DNA from: Bacteroidales bacterium
GTDB taxonomy: Bacteria; Bacteroidota; Bacteroidia; Bacteroidales; Paludibacteraceae
NCBI GenBank assembly: GCA_012518275.1
Contig: JAAYSS010000017.1
Coordinates: 1 to 48,706, forward strand
Reading direction: 5' to 3'
Length of the DNA stretch: 48,706 nucleotides
A program made the translations under genes and the position numbers. Shown piece by piece: positions 25,935 through 35,581 of the stretch. Each line of letters begins with the position of its first letter. The first letter of the stretch is position 1. Under the pieces are notes generated by a model. The model ran no database searches. It was given only the letters and a program-made list of their open reading frames with translations, and was not told where the DNA came from.

Positions 25935-26918
25935 ATGTCCGAAAAGTCAAGGTCAAAACAGATAAAAGATTTTATATGGAAGGTTGAAAGGCGTGCTTTG
26001 TCGAAAGACGCCTTGATTTTCCTTGTTTTCCTTGTGCTTGCCGGAATATTTTGGTTTGTAAATTCGCTAGATAAACAGCGCGAAACCGATTTGCGAATTC
26101 CTGTCGAATACATAGGAATTCCCGAAGACATCGAAATTGAGAGCAAACTTCCTAAGGAAGTGGTCATCAAGGTGCGTGATGAAGGATTGGCGCTGTTGCA
26201 ATACAGCAAGCGTAAAACGGTTCCTCTTGCACTTGACATGGACCGTCGGTACTTTGATAAAGGGGAGTTTGTGATTACTGCCGATCAGTTGAAAAATCGA
26301 CTCTCGCGCTACGTGCTGCCGACAACAGCCGTGCTCAGCATCAATCCCGATACAATCCAGGTGAAATACTTTCAGTTGGCAAATAAAACGCTTCCTATCA
26401 AAGTCAAATCAAACATCACTTTTGCTTCGCAATACATTTTAAGTGATGAAATTCAAGTGAAACCGAAATCTGTAAAAGTTTTCGGTCCACAAAATATCCT
26501 TGACACGATGACAGCTGTTTATACCGAGAAAGTTGATCTTCGTTCCATCTCGGACACCACGCAGGTAAAGGCAAAACTGGAGAATAACAAGGTGGTACGC
26601 TATGCTTTTGATGATGTTACGGTCGATGTCTTTGTCGAAATGTTTACTGAAGGGAAAAAACAACTTCCCGTAACTATAATCAATAATCCGGGGAAGACGA
26701 AAGTGAGAATTTTCCCGCCGACTGTGAGTGTGAGTTACAACGTGGGATTAAGTAATTTCAACAAAGTAAAAGACAAAGATATTCAAGTGGTTTTTGATTA
26801 TGACGAAGCAAAAGAAACCCGAAGAAGACACTACAAATTGAAAATCATCAATAATTCGCAGTATATTTCCAACATCCGTATCTCACCGGAAGACGTGGAG
26901 TTTTTGCTGGAAGGATAA
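25935..26918 (+). CDS. YbbR/CdaR-domain protein
   Basis: A 327-residue protein with one N-terminal membrane helix (about residues 26-45, LIFLVFLVLAGIFWFVNSL). Two or three YbbR-type repeats follow (for example FVITADQLKNRL, VKSNITFASQYILSDEIQVKPKSVKVFGP), exposed outside the membrane. In Firmicutes the YbbR protein CdaR controls the diadenylate cyclase CdaA, but no cdaA is beside it here. It is the third gene of the nusB operon, 21 bp after yajC. Confidence 0.87.
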   Translation: MSEKSRSKQIKDFIWKVERRALSKDALIFLVFLVLAGIFWFVNSLDKQRETDLRIPVEYIGIPEDIEIESKLPKEVVIKVRDEGLALLQYSKRKTVPLALDMDRRYFDKGEFVITADQLKNRLSRYVLPTTAVLSINPDTIQVKYFQLANKTLPIKVKSNITFASQYILSDEIQVKPKSVKVFGPQNILDTMTAVYTEKVDLRSISDTTQVKAKLENNKVVRYAFDDVTVDVFVEMFTEGKKQLPVTIINNPGKTKVRIFPPTVSVSYNVGLSNFNKVKDKDIQVVFDYDEAKETRRRHYKLKIINNSQYISNIRISPEDVEFLLEG

Positions 26919-26939
26919 TAAAAAACAAACATTAACACT

Positions 26940-27410
26940 ATGTGGCAACGAATTCAAACAGTCTATTTAATTTTGGTTATTATTTTAATGACAGCCGGCA
27001 TACTTTTGCCGAGTGCCGAGTTTTTTAATTCTACCAACAACATAGCGTATCAGCTGGATGCTCGTGGTATTGTAGAAATGAGCGCGCAAGGAGCGACAGA
27101 TAAACTCGCATCGACTAATCCGATGACATTTTTGTATGGGCTGATTTTGTTTATAACTACATTTTGCATTTTCAAATTTCAAGACAGAAAAAAACAGTTC
27201 AGATTGGCCACAATTAACTTTATTCTCATCTTGATTTACATCATCGGTTTTGCGGTGTTCGTTTTCTATGCAAAAAATAAATTAGGTACAGATTTATCAC
27301 TAAAATATTCTGCCGTATTTCCAGTTATAGCGTTAATCCTTAATTATTTAGCTATGCGCGGAATTTCGAAGGACGAAAAATTAGTCCGTTCGTTAGATCG
27401 GTTGAGATAA
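26940..27410 (+). CDS. DUF4293 four-helix membrane protein
   Basis: A 156-residue membrane protein beginning MWQRIQTVYLILVIILM, the DUF4293 signature, with four hydrophobic helices and a charged end (DEKLVRSLDRLR). The family is restricted to Bacteroidetes and has no known function. It follows the YbbR gene by 21 bp and probably closes the operon. Confidence 0.85.
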   Translation: MWQRIQTVYLILVIILMTAGILLPSAEFFNSTNNIAYQLDARGIVEMSAQGATDKLASTNPMTFLYGLILFITTFCIFKFQDRKKQFRLATINFILILIYIIGFAVFVFYAKNKLGTDLSLKYSAVFPVIALILNYLAMRGISKDEKLVRSLDRLR

Positions 27411-27467
27411 GTTTTTTACAACAAAACCGGCTGTTTTATTGTTTCTTTTGATAGAAAAACAATATCT

Positions 27468-28439
27468 ATGAAAACAGTCTGGAATATAACACTAAAAGGA
27501 ACTCAAATCATTGGTTTGTTGTTCCTTTTTGTGTTTTCGGCGTGTAGTCAGCCAAATGCTAAAAAACAAAAAGACATGATATTCAATAAATTAACGAAGG
27601 AAGAAGAGTGGGTCATTCTTCATAAAGGCACCGAAAGACCCTTTTCGGGTGAATTGTTGAACAACGATGAAGCTGGCACTTATGTGTGCAAACAGTGTGA
27701 TGCGCCGCTTTATCGCTCGGAAGATAAATTTGATGCACGATGCGGATGGCCCTCGTTTGACGATGAGATAAAAGGAGCCGTGAAGCGCGTTTCCGATGCT
27801 GACGGACGTCGTACCGAGATTGTGTGCGCCAATTGCGGTGGTCATTTGGGACATGTTTTTGAAGGAGAAGGGTTCACGCCCAAAAACACGCGCCATTGTG
27901 TTAATTCCATTTCTATGAAGTTTGTCCCCGCAGAAACTGCTCGAAACTCAACAACAGAAGCCGCTTATTTCGCTTCGGGATGTTTTTGGGGAACGGAGTA
28001 TCACTTTATGAAAGCGCCGGGCGTGTGCGCCACAATTGTTGGGTACATGGGCGGACATACTCAAAACCCTTCATACCGAGAAGTTTGCACCGGAACCACA
28101 GGACATGTGGAAACCACAGAAGTTCTTTTCGATACGGCTAAAACAAGCTATGAAGAGCTGATAAAACTCTACTACGAAACCCACGATTTTACCCAAGTCG
28201 GCGGTCAAGGACCCGATATCGGAAGTCAATATCAATCGGTAATTTTTTATGTGAATGACGAACAGAAAGCGGTGGCTGAAAAGTACATAAAAATCTTAAC
28301 CGACAAAGGTTACAAAGTAGCAACCGAATTACGACCAGCTGAAAATAATGAGTTTTGGGATGCAGAAGACTACCATCAGCAGTATTACGAAAAGAAGAAT
28401 GGAACGCCTTACTGCCACACTTACAGGAAGATATTTTAG
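27468..28439 (+). CDS. msrAB: Secreted bifunctional methionine sulfoxide reductase MsrB-MsrA
   Basis: A 323-residue lipoprotein (signal peptide ending VFSAC, Cys26) that fuses MsrB then MsrA. MsrB spans about 38-155, with zinc cysteines C74, C77, C120, C123, the motif RCGWPSF and catalytic C144 in RHCVNS. MsrA spans about 164-323, with catalytic C172 in GCFWGTEYHF and the recycling region NGTPYCHTY near the C-terminus. Together they reduce both S and R epimers of methionine sulfoxide. The lipoprotein signal puts it in the periplasm, where it would repair oxidised envelope proteins; the electron donor is not in the window. Confidence 0.94.
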   Translation: MKTVWNITLKGTQIIGLLFLFVFSACSQPNAKKQKDMIFNKLTKEEEWVILHKGTERPFSGELLNNDEAGTYVCKQCDAPLYRSEDKFDARCGWPSFDDEIKGAVKRVSDADGRRTEIVCANCGGHLGHVFEGEGFTPKNTRHCVNSISMKFVPAETARNSTTEAAYFASGCFWGTEYHFMKAPGVCATIVGYMGGHTQNPSYREVCTGTTGHVETTEVLFDTAKTSYEELIKLYYETHDFTQVGGQGPDIGSQYQSVIFYVNDEQKAVAEKYIKILTDKGYKVATELRPAENNEFWDAEDYHQQYYEKKNGTPYCHTYRKIF

Positions 28440-28497
28440 AAACAAACTATTTCTCCGCATTAATTTCATTTCACTAGCTGCAAACATATTGGTTTGG

Positions 28498-28555
28498 ATA
28501 AGCATGTTGTGCCATAAAATCACCGTAAGATGCACCGATATATGCTTATTTTTTT
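28498..28555 (+). terminator. Probable msr terminator
   Basis: ATAAGCAT (28498-28505) pairs with ATGCTTAT (28542-28549) and is followed by a run of T. The loop is long (36 nt), so this is a weaker terminator call. Confidence 0.5.
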
Positions 28556-28620
28556 GAATTTAATAATTGGAGCGATAAGTCTAGAATAGCAGCCTTTATC
28601 TCGCTATGGATGTTTCCAGA

Positions 28621-29901
28621 TTAAAATTTACTTCTGAATAGTTCCGGTTCAACCGTGAGTGAGATAAAACTCCACTCTTGACGAGCTTTGGCTTTTTCGA
28701 GCGGTAGCCCTAAAGTAAAAGGTAATGCATCCTTTATTCCGAACATGGTGGAGTAACCTGTTTCCAATTTTATATAAGGGCGAATGGGGTACGTTATTGA
28801 AAAATCAATCTCGTTGCTAAGTGAATATCCCGCGTCGGGCAATTCCACTTTACGCATCGTAGAAAAGTGGTGGTAAGTGATACTGAAAAGTAACTTATCG
28901 AGCGGTTTCCAGTCAGCACCTACAAATTTATCGAACAAACCATAGGGTTCACCACCGGAAAAATAGTCCATATGACCTGTAAATTTATGATTACCGCCAT
29001 ATAATAAATCTATAGTGGTGTTTTTATCGGAGTTCTCTTTTTGTGCGGAGTGAATTTCTATCCCACCTCTTAGTGCAACTTGATTTAAGTTGTATTTTCC
29101 ATTTAAGGCGAGATAATGCCCTGAAACAGCTTCTCGTTTGTTGTTTCTTCCCATCTGATAATAGGCAGTACCGACCATATTCCACGAGTTGCCTTTATAG
29201 CCAACGTTTCCTCCCAAGGTTTGCATATATGATTTTTCGGGTTTAAGTTTTGTCCCCGTTTCAAATCCAAGATTGATAAACATCAATGAAGCATGTGGAC
29301 CTCGTTTTTTCCCAAATTTATACCACATGGTCTGCATATTTTGGTAGGGTTGACCCGTAGGCTCGTAGTATGTGCCGCTATTAGTCAATTGTTTCGATTG
29401 GTTGTATGCAAAAATCAAATGCAAAATATGATTGTTGTTTTCGTAGCCTAATTTGATGACATCGTGCCATTTGCCTGTGGGGTTGAAGTCTGCTATTGAC
29501 AGTAGGCGACCATCATCGTACATTAAACCTTGCCTCCCTACTTTTACAAACATATTGTCATGAGTAATCTGTGCCCATGCCTCATTCATAGTAAATTTTG
29601 ACCCGTTGCCATCTGTCATCTTCTTTTCTCCCCATAGCGCAACATCTTGTGCTGCAAACCTTGCTGATAAGAAACCGTTGTCAAAATTGATCCCAACACG
29701 TGCTCTGTTGTTGATAAAAGCAGATGCCTTGTCGTCTTTTGCACGTAGAGTTTTATAGCCGTTGCGGTACTCGGCTCGTGGTCGTAATGACATATCTATT
29801 GAAAAGGTGCTCCCATCTTGGCTTTTATTGTCCTTGTTTTGAGCGGATAGCGATAAAGCTATTAGTAAAATAAAGGTAAATGATATATATTTTTTAGTCA
29901 T
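28621..29901 (-). CDS. Outer-membrane beta-barrel protein (alginate-export/porin-like)
   Basis: A 426-residue protein with a signal peptide cleaved near LSLSAQ and alternating hydrophobic strands throughout. It shows LRPRAEYRNGY, FINNRARVGINFDNG and VKVGRQGLMYDDGRL motifs like those of the alginate-export/porin-type barrels (PF13372-like) and ends in RSKF, a terminal aromatic that fits BAM recognition. The transported molecule is not known. It follows hisC on the minus strand but with a 198-bp gap, so it is likely independent. Confidence 0.8.
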   Translation of the reverse strand: MTKKYISFTFILLIALSLSAQNKDNKSQDGSTFSIDMSLRPRAEYRNGYKTLRAKDDKASAFINNRARVGINFDNGFLSARFAAQDVALWGEKKMTDGNGSKFTMNEAWAQITHDNMFVKVGRQGLMYDDGRLLSIADFNPTGKWHDVIKLGYENNNHILHLIFAYNQSKQLTNSGTYYEPTGQPYQNMQTMWYKFGKKRGPHASLMFINLGFETGTKLKPEKSYMQTLGGNVGYKGNSWNMVGTAYYQMGRNNKREAVSGHYLALNGKYNLNQVALRGGIEIHSAQKENSDKNTTIDLLYGGNHKFTGHMDYFSGGEPYGLFDKFVGADWKPLDKLLFSITYHHFSTMRKVELPDAGYSLSNEIDFSITYPIRPYIKLETGYSTMFGIKDALPFTLGLPLEKAKARQEWSFISLTVEPELFRSKF

Positions 29902-30099
29902 AATCTTTACTGTGTATTAATAACTGTGCTTTGGTGATTTGTGGTAATACTAATAATCTTTGGGTGTTGTTTTGCAAATTAACGGATAACAATTGCTATT
30001 TTTACTACGAAACAAAACTGCTAATGAAATGTAAAATTTCAGCGTTGAGAATCACATTACGTAAATCCTTTTAAACATTAAGATTATCGAAATGACACA

Positions 30100-31173
30100 T
30101 TAAATGGGTTTGATTCTTTTTAGTTCCGATAATAAAATATCATTTTCTTCTTTCGATCCAATGGTAATTCGCAAGCATCCAAGACACAATGACACCGAGT
30201 TCCGATTACGGACGATGATGCCTTTTTCTACCAATTTTTGATACGTTCCATTGGCGTCATCCACTTTTACAAGTACGAAATTAGCGTCAGTGGGGTAGAT
30301 GTGTTTGATTATTGCCAATTTTGACAGCTCGTCAATCATCTTTTTTCGTTCGTCTAAAATTGTTGCAACCCAATTTTGTACCTTTTTCTCATTTTTCAAA
30401 ATTTCAAGTGCTTTTTTTTGTGTAAGAAAGTTCACATTATAAGGGTATTTTATTTTGTTGAAAAGGGCGATGATTCCTTCGGATGCAAACGCCATCCCAA
30501 GCCGAATAGCAGCACTTCCCCATGCTTTGGAAAATGTTTGGAGTACGATAAGATTTGGATATTTTTCTAAATGACAGGAAAAACTTTCTTGCGATGCAAA
30601 ATCGATGTAAGCTTCATCAACCACTACAATTCCATGAAATTCAGTTAGAAGCTTGAGAATTGTTTCTTTGGCTATCAAATTCCCGGTCGGATTGTTGGGC
30701 GAACAAATCCAAATCACTTTGGTGTTTGAGTCGATAGCATCTAATATTTTATTTGCTTCTACCTGAAAATCAGCATTTAAAAGCACTTTCCGATATTCCA
30801 CGTCGTTGATGTTTGCGCAGACTTTGTACATTCCATACGTAGGTTCGATAGCAACAACATTATCGATTCGGGGTTCACAAAAAATTCTGTAAATCAAATC
30901 GATAGCTTCATCACTTCCGTTTCCGAGAAAAATATTTTCCACAGAAACGTGCTTTATTTTACTGATTTCCGTTTTAAGTTTCAGTTGAAGCGGGTCGGGA
31001 TAGCGATTATAGGGCGAATTATACGGGCTTTCATTAGCGTCTAAGTACACGGATGCTTCGCCCTTAAACTCGTTGCGCGCGCTGGAGTAAGGCTCGAGCA
31101 ACCGAATATTTTCTCGGAGTAGAGCATTTAACCCCTTGAAAGAAATATTTGAAGTACTGTTTGTTGAATTCAT
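30100..31173 (-). CDS. hisC: Histidinol-phosphate aminotransferase HisC
   Basis: Class II-like PLP aminotransferase that makes histidinol phosphate from imidazole-acetol phosphate and glutamate. LDANESPY is near residue 44, SPNNPTG at 158-164, the internal aldimine lysine is K216 in [13 protein letters not shown], and the C-terminal arginine of [11 protein letters not shown] binds substrate phosphate. It starts 40 bp after hisD. The usual neighbours hisG and hisB are missing here. Confidence 0.95.
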   Translation of the reverse strand: MNSTNSTSNISFKGLNALLRENIRLLEPYSSARNEFKGEASVYLDANESPYNSPYNRYPDPLQLKLKTEISKIKHVSVENIFLGNGSDEAIDLIYRIFCEPRIDNVVAIEPTYGMYKVCANINDVEYRKVLLNADFQVEANKILDAIDSNTKVIWICSPNNPTGNLIAKETILKLLTEFHGIVVVDEAYIDFASQESFSCHLEKYPNLIVLQTFSKAWGSAAIRLGMAFASEGIIALFNKIKYPYNVNFLTQKKALEILKNEKKVQNWVATILDERKKMIDELSKLAIIKHIYPTDANFVLVKVDDANGTYQKLVEKGIIVRNRNSVSLCLGCLRITIGSKEENDILLSELKRIKPI

Positions 31174-31213
31174 GTCAGATTGATTGTTGTTTATGAAAAT
31201 TTTTTATCAAGGC

Positions 31214-32494
31214 TCAAGATTTTTCTAATCTCAATTTTACTGCATTGACGTGTGCTTGAAGGCCTTCATTTTCAGCCATTAAAATAATAGCATTGCTGAT
31301 GTTGTTCAGCCCTTCGGAAGTGATATGTTGGAAAGTAATTTTCTTGTAAAAACTATCCAAGTTTACCCCGCTGTAGGCTTTAGCAAAACCGTGTGTCGGA
31401 AGCGTATGATTCGTTCCGGAAACATAATCGCCCGCACTTTCCGGACTCATATTTCCCAAAAACACCGAACCGGCATTGGTAATGTGTTCTGCTACAACCA
31501 TGTAGCTTCTTGTTGAAATGATTAAATGTTCTGGTGCATATTCATTGGTAAGAGCGATGGCATCATCAAGATTTTTTAATAAAATTATCTTGCTATTATC
31601 TAGTGCCTTGCGGGCAATTTCTTTTCTTGGCAGTTTTTCGATTTGAATTTCAATCTGCTCCAAAACTTCTTCGATTAATTCTTCCGAAGTTGTTACTAAA
31701 ATGACCTGGCTATCTGCCCCGTGTTCGGCTTGCGAAAGCAAATCGGCCGCTACATAAATCGGATTGGCGTTTTCATCAGCCAGTACTTCCACCTCCGAAG
31801 GACCGGCAGGCATATCTATTGCCGTGTCACTAAGTGATATGAGTTGCTTGGCGGCAGTAACGTACTGATTTCCCGGTCCGAAAATCTTGTACACTTTCGG
31901 GATGCTTTCCGTTCCGTATGCCATGGCTGCAATGGCTTGAGCTCCACCAACTTTGAAAATTTTATGCACGCCTGAAACTTGCGCTGCATGAAGAATTGCC
32001 GGATGAACTTTGCCATCTTTGCTGGGCGGAGTGCAGAGTATAACTTCTTTGCACTCAGCTATCTGAGCTGGGATTCCAAGCATCAAAACTGTAGAAAAAA
32101 GCGGTGCGCTTCCACCCGGAATATAAAGTCCTACTTTATCAATCGGTAACGCTTTTTGCCAGCAGAAAACGCCAGGAGAAGTTTCGATTTCAGTATAATC
32201 TTTCTGTTGTTCGGAATGGAATTTCCAAATGTTTCGGCGAGCCATTTCGATAGCTTGCTTTAGTTCCGCAGGCACTAATTTTTCAGCTTCTTGCAATTCT
32301 TCTTTTGAAACTTCAAAGGCGTCAATTTCAACATTATCAAACTGCTTTGAGAAATTTCGAAGTGCTGAATCTCCATTTTCACGAACTTCAGCTAAGATAT
32401 TCTCCACGCTCTCAAAGAGCTCGGAATAATTTAATTCAGGACGTTTCAGGATTTCGCTCCATGCATCGCGAGCAGGATATTTTATGATTTCCAT
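31214..32494 (-). CDS. hisD: Histidinol dehydrogenase HisD
   Basis: Zn/NAD enzyme performing the last two steps of histidine synthesis. Visible blocks are VGLYIPGG, GPGNQYVTAAK, DMPAGPSEVEVLAD, SQAEHGADS with zinc and catalytic residues, EHL in YAPEHLI and GTNHTLPTHGFAKAYSG near the end. The 426-residue length is standard. It follows the HAD gene by 44 bp, so HAD, hisD and hisC are one probable unit. Confidence 0.96.
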   Translation of the reverse strand: MEIIKYPARDAWSEILKRPELNYSELFESVENILAEVRENGDSALRNFSKQFDNVEIDAFEVSKEELQEAEKLVPAELKQAIEMARRNIWKFHSEQQKDYTEIETSPGVFCWQKALPIDKVGLYIPGGSAPLFSTVLMLGIPAQIAECKEVILCTPPSKDGKVHPAILHAAQVSGVHKIFKVGGAQAIAAMAYGTESIPKVYKIFGPGNQYVTAAKQLISLSDTAIDMPAGPSEVEVLADENANPIYVAADLLSQAEHGADSQVILVTTSEELIEEVLEQIEIQIEKLPRKEIARKALDNSKIILLKNLDDAIALTNEYAPEHLIISTRSYMVVAEHITNAGSVFLGNMSPESAGDYVSGTNHTLPTHGFAKAYSGVNLDSFYKKITFQHITSEGLNNISNAIILMAENEGLQAHVNAVKLRLEKS

Positions 32495-32538
32495 AATTTT
32501 GACGGGTTAATATGTTTGATGAATTTATTCTATCGAGC

Positions 32539-33246
32539 TTAAAATCCTAAAGTGTCCCATTTCTCATAAAGTTCTTGCACGCTATCTAAAACGATATCAG
32601 CGCCATTTTCGCTTAAAATATTTTTGTCGATAGGTCCTGTGTTGACTCCGATTGTGTAAATTTTGGCTGTAGATGAAGATTTGACGCCCAATGGAGCATT
32701 TTCTACTACAACTGCTTCCCACGGTTCGATACCGGCTTTGTTTAAAGCTTTGAGATATGGGTCAGGATGCGGTTTACCACGTTTTACATCGAAGGCGGTG
32801 ATGATGTTCTCCGATTCAAAAATTTCGGGAAAATAGGTTTGGATTTTTCTGATTAGGGTAGGGTGTCCTGAACCTGTAACGACAAACAGCTGGTAACCAC
32901 GTTCCTTCAGCTTTTTGAGAATTTCCAACGAGTAGGGCATGGGCTGCGGTTCGCTCATTTTGTCAAAATAATTTCCTTTCAGTGTATAAATAGCAGTTCT
33001 TTCTTCTTGAGTAGATTCACGACCGTGAGTTTTACTAAAAACATGATTTACAGTGTCAGTGCCCGGTTGTCCTTCGGATAAATAGGCTTCTTCGCGCGTA
33101 AAAGGTAAACCCGATTCATTCATCGCCTTTACCCAAGCCAATGAGTGATTCGGCATAGAGTCAAACAGCACGCCGTCCATATCAAAAAATACGGCTTTGG
33201 GCGATAATTCTAGAAAATTGTTCTTTTTTAGATAGTTATCAATCAT
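32539..33246 (-). CDS. HAD-superfamily phosphatase / beta-phosphoglucomutase-like
   Basis: A 235-residue HAD subfamily IA enzyme with motif I FFDMDGVLFDS (nucleophile and acid Asp), motif II VVTGSG, motif III Lys in KRGKPHPDPY, and motif IV VENAPLGV. The cap domain after motif I fits the beta-phosphoglucomutase/phosphatase group. Its position before hisD raises a possible role as histidinol-phosphate phosphatase, since hisB is absent here, but most HisB-type HADs have other motifs; this is speculative. Confidence 0.88.
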   Translation of the reverse strand: MIDNYLKKNNFLELSPKAVFFDMDGVLFDSMPNHSLAWVKAMNESGLPFTREEAYLSEGQPGTDTVNHVFSKTHGRESTQEERTAIYTLKGNYFDKMSEPQPMPYSLEILKKLKERGYQLFVVTGSGHPTLIRKIQTYFPEIFESENIITAFDVKRGKPHPDPYLKALNKAGIEPWEAVVVENAPLGVKSSSTAKIYTIGVNTGPIDKNILSENGADIVLDSVQELYEKWDTLGF

Positions 33247-33278
33247 TTTTACAGTTATTTCCGATTATTTTGATTTTG

Positions 33279-33286
33279 CAAAGATA
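33279..33286 (-). promoter_or_regulatory. Probable promoter -7 box for HAD-hisD-hisC
   Basis: The minus strand reads TATCTTTG (TAnnTTTG) 33 bp before the HAD start codon. Confidence 0.55.
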
Positions 33287-33435
33287 CAAAAAAAGTTATA
33301 GTGGGAAGCGAGAAAAATCGGTGTAAGTAAGGCTATACGTATAATTGATGTTTTTACTTCTATAGGCAGACTTTACATTCTTTTCTAAAAGAATTGTTTT
33401 TTAAAAGTTTATTTTAGGATGTTATAAAAAATTAC

Positions 33436-33443
33436 TACATTTG
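33436..33443 (+). promoter_or_regulatory. Probable tRNA-Pro promoter -7 box
   Basis: TACATTTG (TAnnTTTG) lies 16 bp before the first base of the tRNA. Confidence 0.55.
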
Positions 33444-33458
33444 CCCCACCAAAAAGCG

Positions 33459-33531
33459 CGGGATGTAGCGCAGTAGGCAGCGCGCGTCGTTCGGGACGAC
33501 GAGGTCGCTGGTTCGAATCCAGTCATCCCGA
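33459..33531 (+). tRNA. tRNA-Pro (anticodon CGG)
   Basis: A full cloverleaf can be drawn. The acceptor stem CGGGATG pairs with CATCCCG, the D stem is GCGC/GCGC, the anticodon stem CGTCG/CGACG holds loop TTCGGGA with anticodon CGG at 33492-33494, and the T arm contains GTTCGAATC. The C1-G72 acceptor pair and G37 fit proline tRNAs. CCA is not encoded. It decodes CCG. Confidence 0.96.
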
Positions 33532-33538
33532 CTTAGTT

Positions 33539-33572
33539 AAAAGAGAATCAATCAAGGGATTGGTTCTCTTTT
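33539..33572 (+). terminator. tRNA-Pro terminator
   Basis: A 15-bp stem (33539-33553 with 33558-33572, one G-T pair) with a 4-nt loop starts 8 bp after the tRNA and ends in TTTT. Confidence 0.85.
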
Positions 33573-33639
33573 AACTTATTTATATTTTGGCTTGTTTTTT
33601 GTTGGCAATCAGTTGTTTGGTACTTTTAAATGCAGAGCT

Positions 33640-34149
33640 ATGAAAAAAAACACTTTGCTTTTTGTTGTTGCGGTGATAGTTTTAGCAGGTCTCTCGGCTT
33701 GCAATTTGAGCGGAGATTCAAATTACACGCCGAGGCTTATGTTGTATAATCCGGCGGAAATCAATACAGACAGCACATTGTCAATGGAATACACTGCAGA
33801 AGGAAATATTAAATTTGATTCGTTGCATGTAAATGATACAGTTACTATTTTAGTTATTGGGGAAGGATTTGTAAATAATCTGGAACAACTGACTATTACA
33901 TCAAACGAGGAAACTGATATAAAAATGTTGGCACCACATGATACTATTGCACAATATTTTGCATCGGAATCAGATTTTATCAATGGGAAAATTCTTTTAG
34001 GTGACGGTATTGTAGGAATGAGCTATCCATTTAAATTTGTAGCTAAAAAAGCAACAGAGAAGACAAAATTAAATTTTGAACTAACTTCTGATGCACAAGA
34101 TATTAGTAATAAAGCAGTACTTGTGGTTGAATTCCCAATTAAGCCGTAG
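33640..34149 (+). CDS. Small lipoprotein of unknown function
   Basis: A 169-residue protein with a clear lipoprotein signal (MKKNTLLFVVAVIVLAGLSAC, Cys21). The mature part has about 10 alternating strands (for example DTVTILVIGEGFVNNLEQLT) and reads like a small beta-sandwich; it is not a family I recognise. The ATG at 33640 is chosen since the frame extends 48 bp upstream only through a non-signal segment. It stands alone downstream of the tRNA. Confidence 0.75.
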   Translation: MKKNTLLFVVAVIVLAGLSACNLSGDSNYTPRLMLYNPAEINTDSTLSMEYTAEGNIKFDSLHVNDTVTILVIGEGFVNNLEQLTITSNEETDIKMLAPHDTIAQYFASESDFINGKILLGDGIVGMSYPFKFVAKKATEKTKLNFELTSDAQDISNKAVLVVEFPIKP

Positions 34150-34209
34150 GTAGGGCTTTCCATGTTTTTATAAGTGTCTTGTCTGTTCCTACCATACGTC
34201 GGTGAAAAC

Positions 34210-35367
34210 CTATTTATTTTCAGTAAATTTTTTCCTATAATTCATAGGAGTATAGCCTGTTTTTTGCTTAAACAGACGATATACATTTCTCGTATCATTA
34301 AATCCGGCATCTATAGCTATTTCAAGTAGATTTTTCTTAGAATTTAAAAGTTCATAAGAAATGTATTCTATTTTTTTATCTAGGATAAACTGATAAACAG
34401 AAACTCCCATAGCATCTTTAAATTTCTTTTCAAGAGTGCGACGCGAAAGCGGAACTTTGGATGCAACTTCGTCTACTGATAAATTGGAAGTAATATTTTC
34501 TTCGATATAACGTAAAACATCAGATAAGTGTTTGTCAGAAATATTGTAACCTTCTGTTGATTGTCTTAGCTCAATTCGAATCGGTTCAATAATAATGTTG
34601 AAAGGGATATTCTCTTTTAGCTTTATGAGTCTATGAAGATTTTTTGCTGTATTATATCCACCATTTTCATCGTCAGTTACAATTGATGAGATGGATGGGA
34701 AAGAGAGATTGCAAATTAATTCATCATTATCTACACCCAGCAAAGATAACTCGTTGGGGATATCAATATTGTTGATTTTACACATTTCGGAAACTTGTAA
34801 GGCGAAGTTATCATCGCAGGCGAACAATGCAACGGGCTTAGGTAGGGATGTCAGCCAATCGTCTAATGCAATATGACTTTTACTCCATTGCATTTCATCC
34901 AATATTTCTGTATCCAGATAAAAATAATTTCCATTTAGCTTTTCTATCTCCTGTCTGTATCCTTCTGCACGGGCTTTTGACCAATAATAATCTTTATTAC
35001 CGTAGAAGGCGAAATTTTTGAATCGTCTTTTAGCAAAAAACTGAGCAGCCATTACACCGACACCAGTATAATTTCCGGTTATTTTTGAGAAGTTGCCACT
35101 TGTATCTTTATATCCTTGTAAAAAGACAGGGATATCAAGTTTTTCTAAGAAACTTACATCTTCGTATTCCCATTGTGCCACGATTGCATCAATATCCCAC
35201 TTTTTTATGCGTTCAACAATCCCGATTTCACCATAAAGCATCTTATAATATTGGGGTAAGCGATAGAAAGTCCAAGGCCCATTCTCATTGGCATAGCGTA
35301 TCAGACCGGATAAAAAACGGCGGCTGAATCCGGTTGAAGAATCAATAAGTACTAAAACTTTAATCAT
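34210..35367 (-). CDS. XylR-like transcriptional regulator (LacI-type sugar sensor plus AraC HTH)
   Basis: A 385-residue regulator. Residues 1-275 are a periplasmic-binding-protein-like sensor (VLVLIDSSTGFSRRFLSGLIRYA, PVALFACDDNFALQV, LLGVDNDELICNLSFPSISSI) as in LacI-type repressors. Residues 285-380 are an AraC-type double helix-turn-helix (VDEVASKVPLSRRTLEKKFKDA, AIDAGFNDTRNVYRLFKQKTG). This architecture is that of XylR, which senses xylose. Here the sugar is not known. It is divergent from rpe (214-bp gap), a pentose-pathway gene, so control of rpe or of the downstream glycan locus is plausible inference. Confidence 0.88.
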   Translation of the reverse strand: MIKVLVLIDSSTGFSRRFLSGLIRYANENGPWTFYRLPQYYKMLYGEIGIVERIKKWDIDAIVAQWEYEDVSFLEKLDIPVFLQGYKDTSGNFSKITGNYTGVGVMAAQFFAKRRFKNFAFYGNKDYYWSKARAEGYRQEIEKLNGNYFYLDTEILDEMQWSKSHIALDDWLTSLPKPVALFACDDNFALQVSEMCKINNIDIPNELSLLGVDNDELICNLSFPSISSIVTDDENGGYNTAKNLHRLIKLKENIPFNIIIEPIRIELRQSTEGYNISDKHLSDVLRYIEENITSNLSVDEVASKVPLSRRTLEKKFKDAMGVSVYQFILDKKIEYISYELLNSKKNLLEIAIDAGFNDTRNVYRLFKQKTGYTPMNYRKKFTENK

Positions 35368-35581
35368 AAATAATTTTATTTTGTAATAACTGTGAAATCA
35401 TAGAATACAAATATAAACATAAAAAGCAATAAATTTATTTTTTAACACTATTTTGTTTCTATTTTCGTGTTTTGCCAGTAAATTTTCGTTGTTTGTCTTT
35501 ATTTGTTACGTATTATGACGTTTCTTTGTGTTAGTAAATCTTCTAATATAAAGAAATTTTGCGCTAAAAATCAATTTACGT

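Noticed and set aside
33459-33531. att site of an integrated element at tRNA-Pro
   Set aside because: No second copy of the tRNA 3' end and no integrase are in the window, so attachment-site status cannot be supported.
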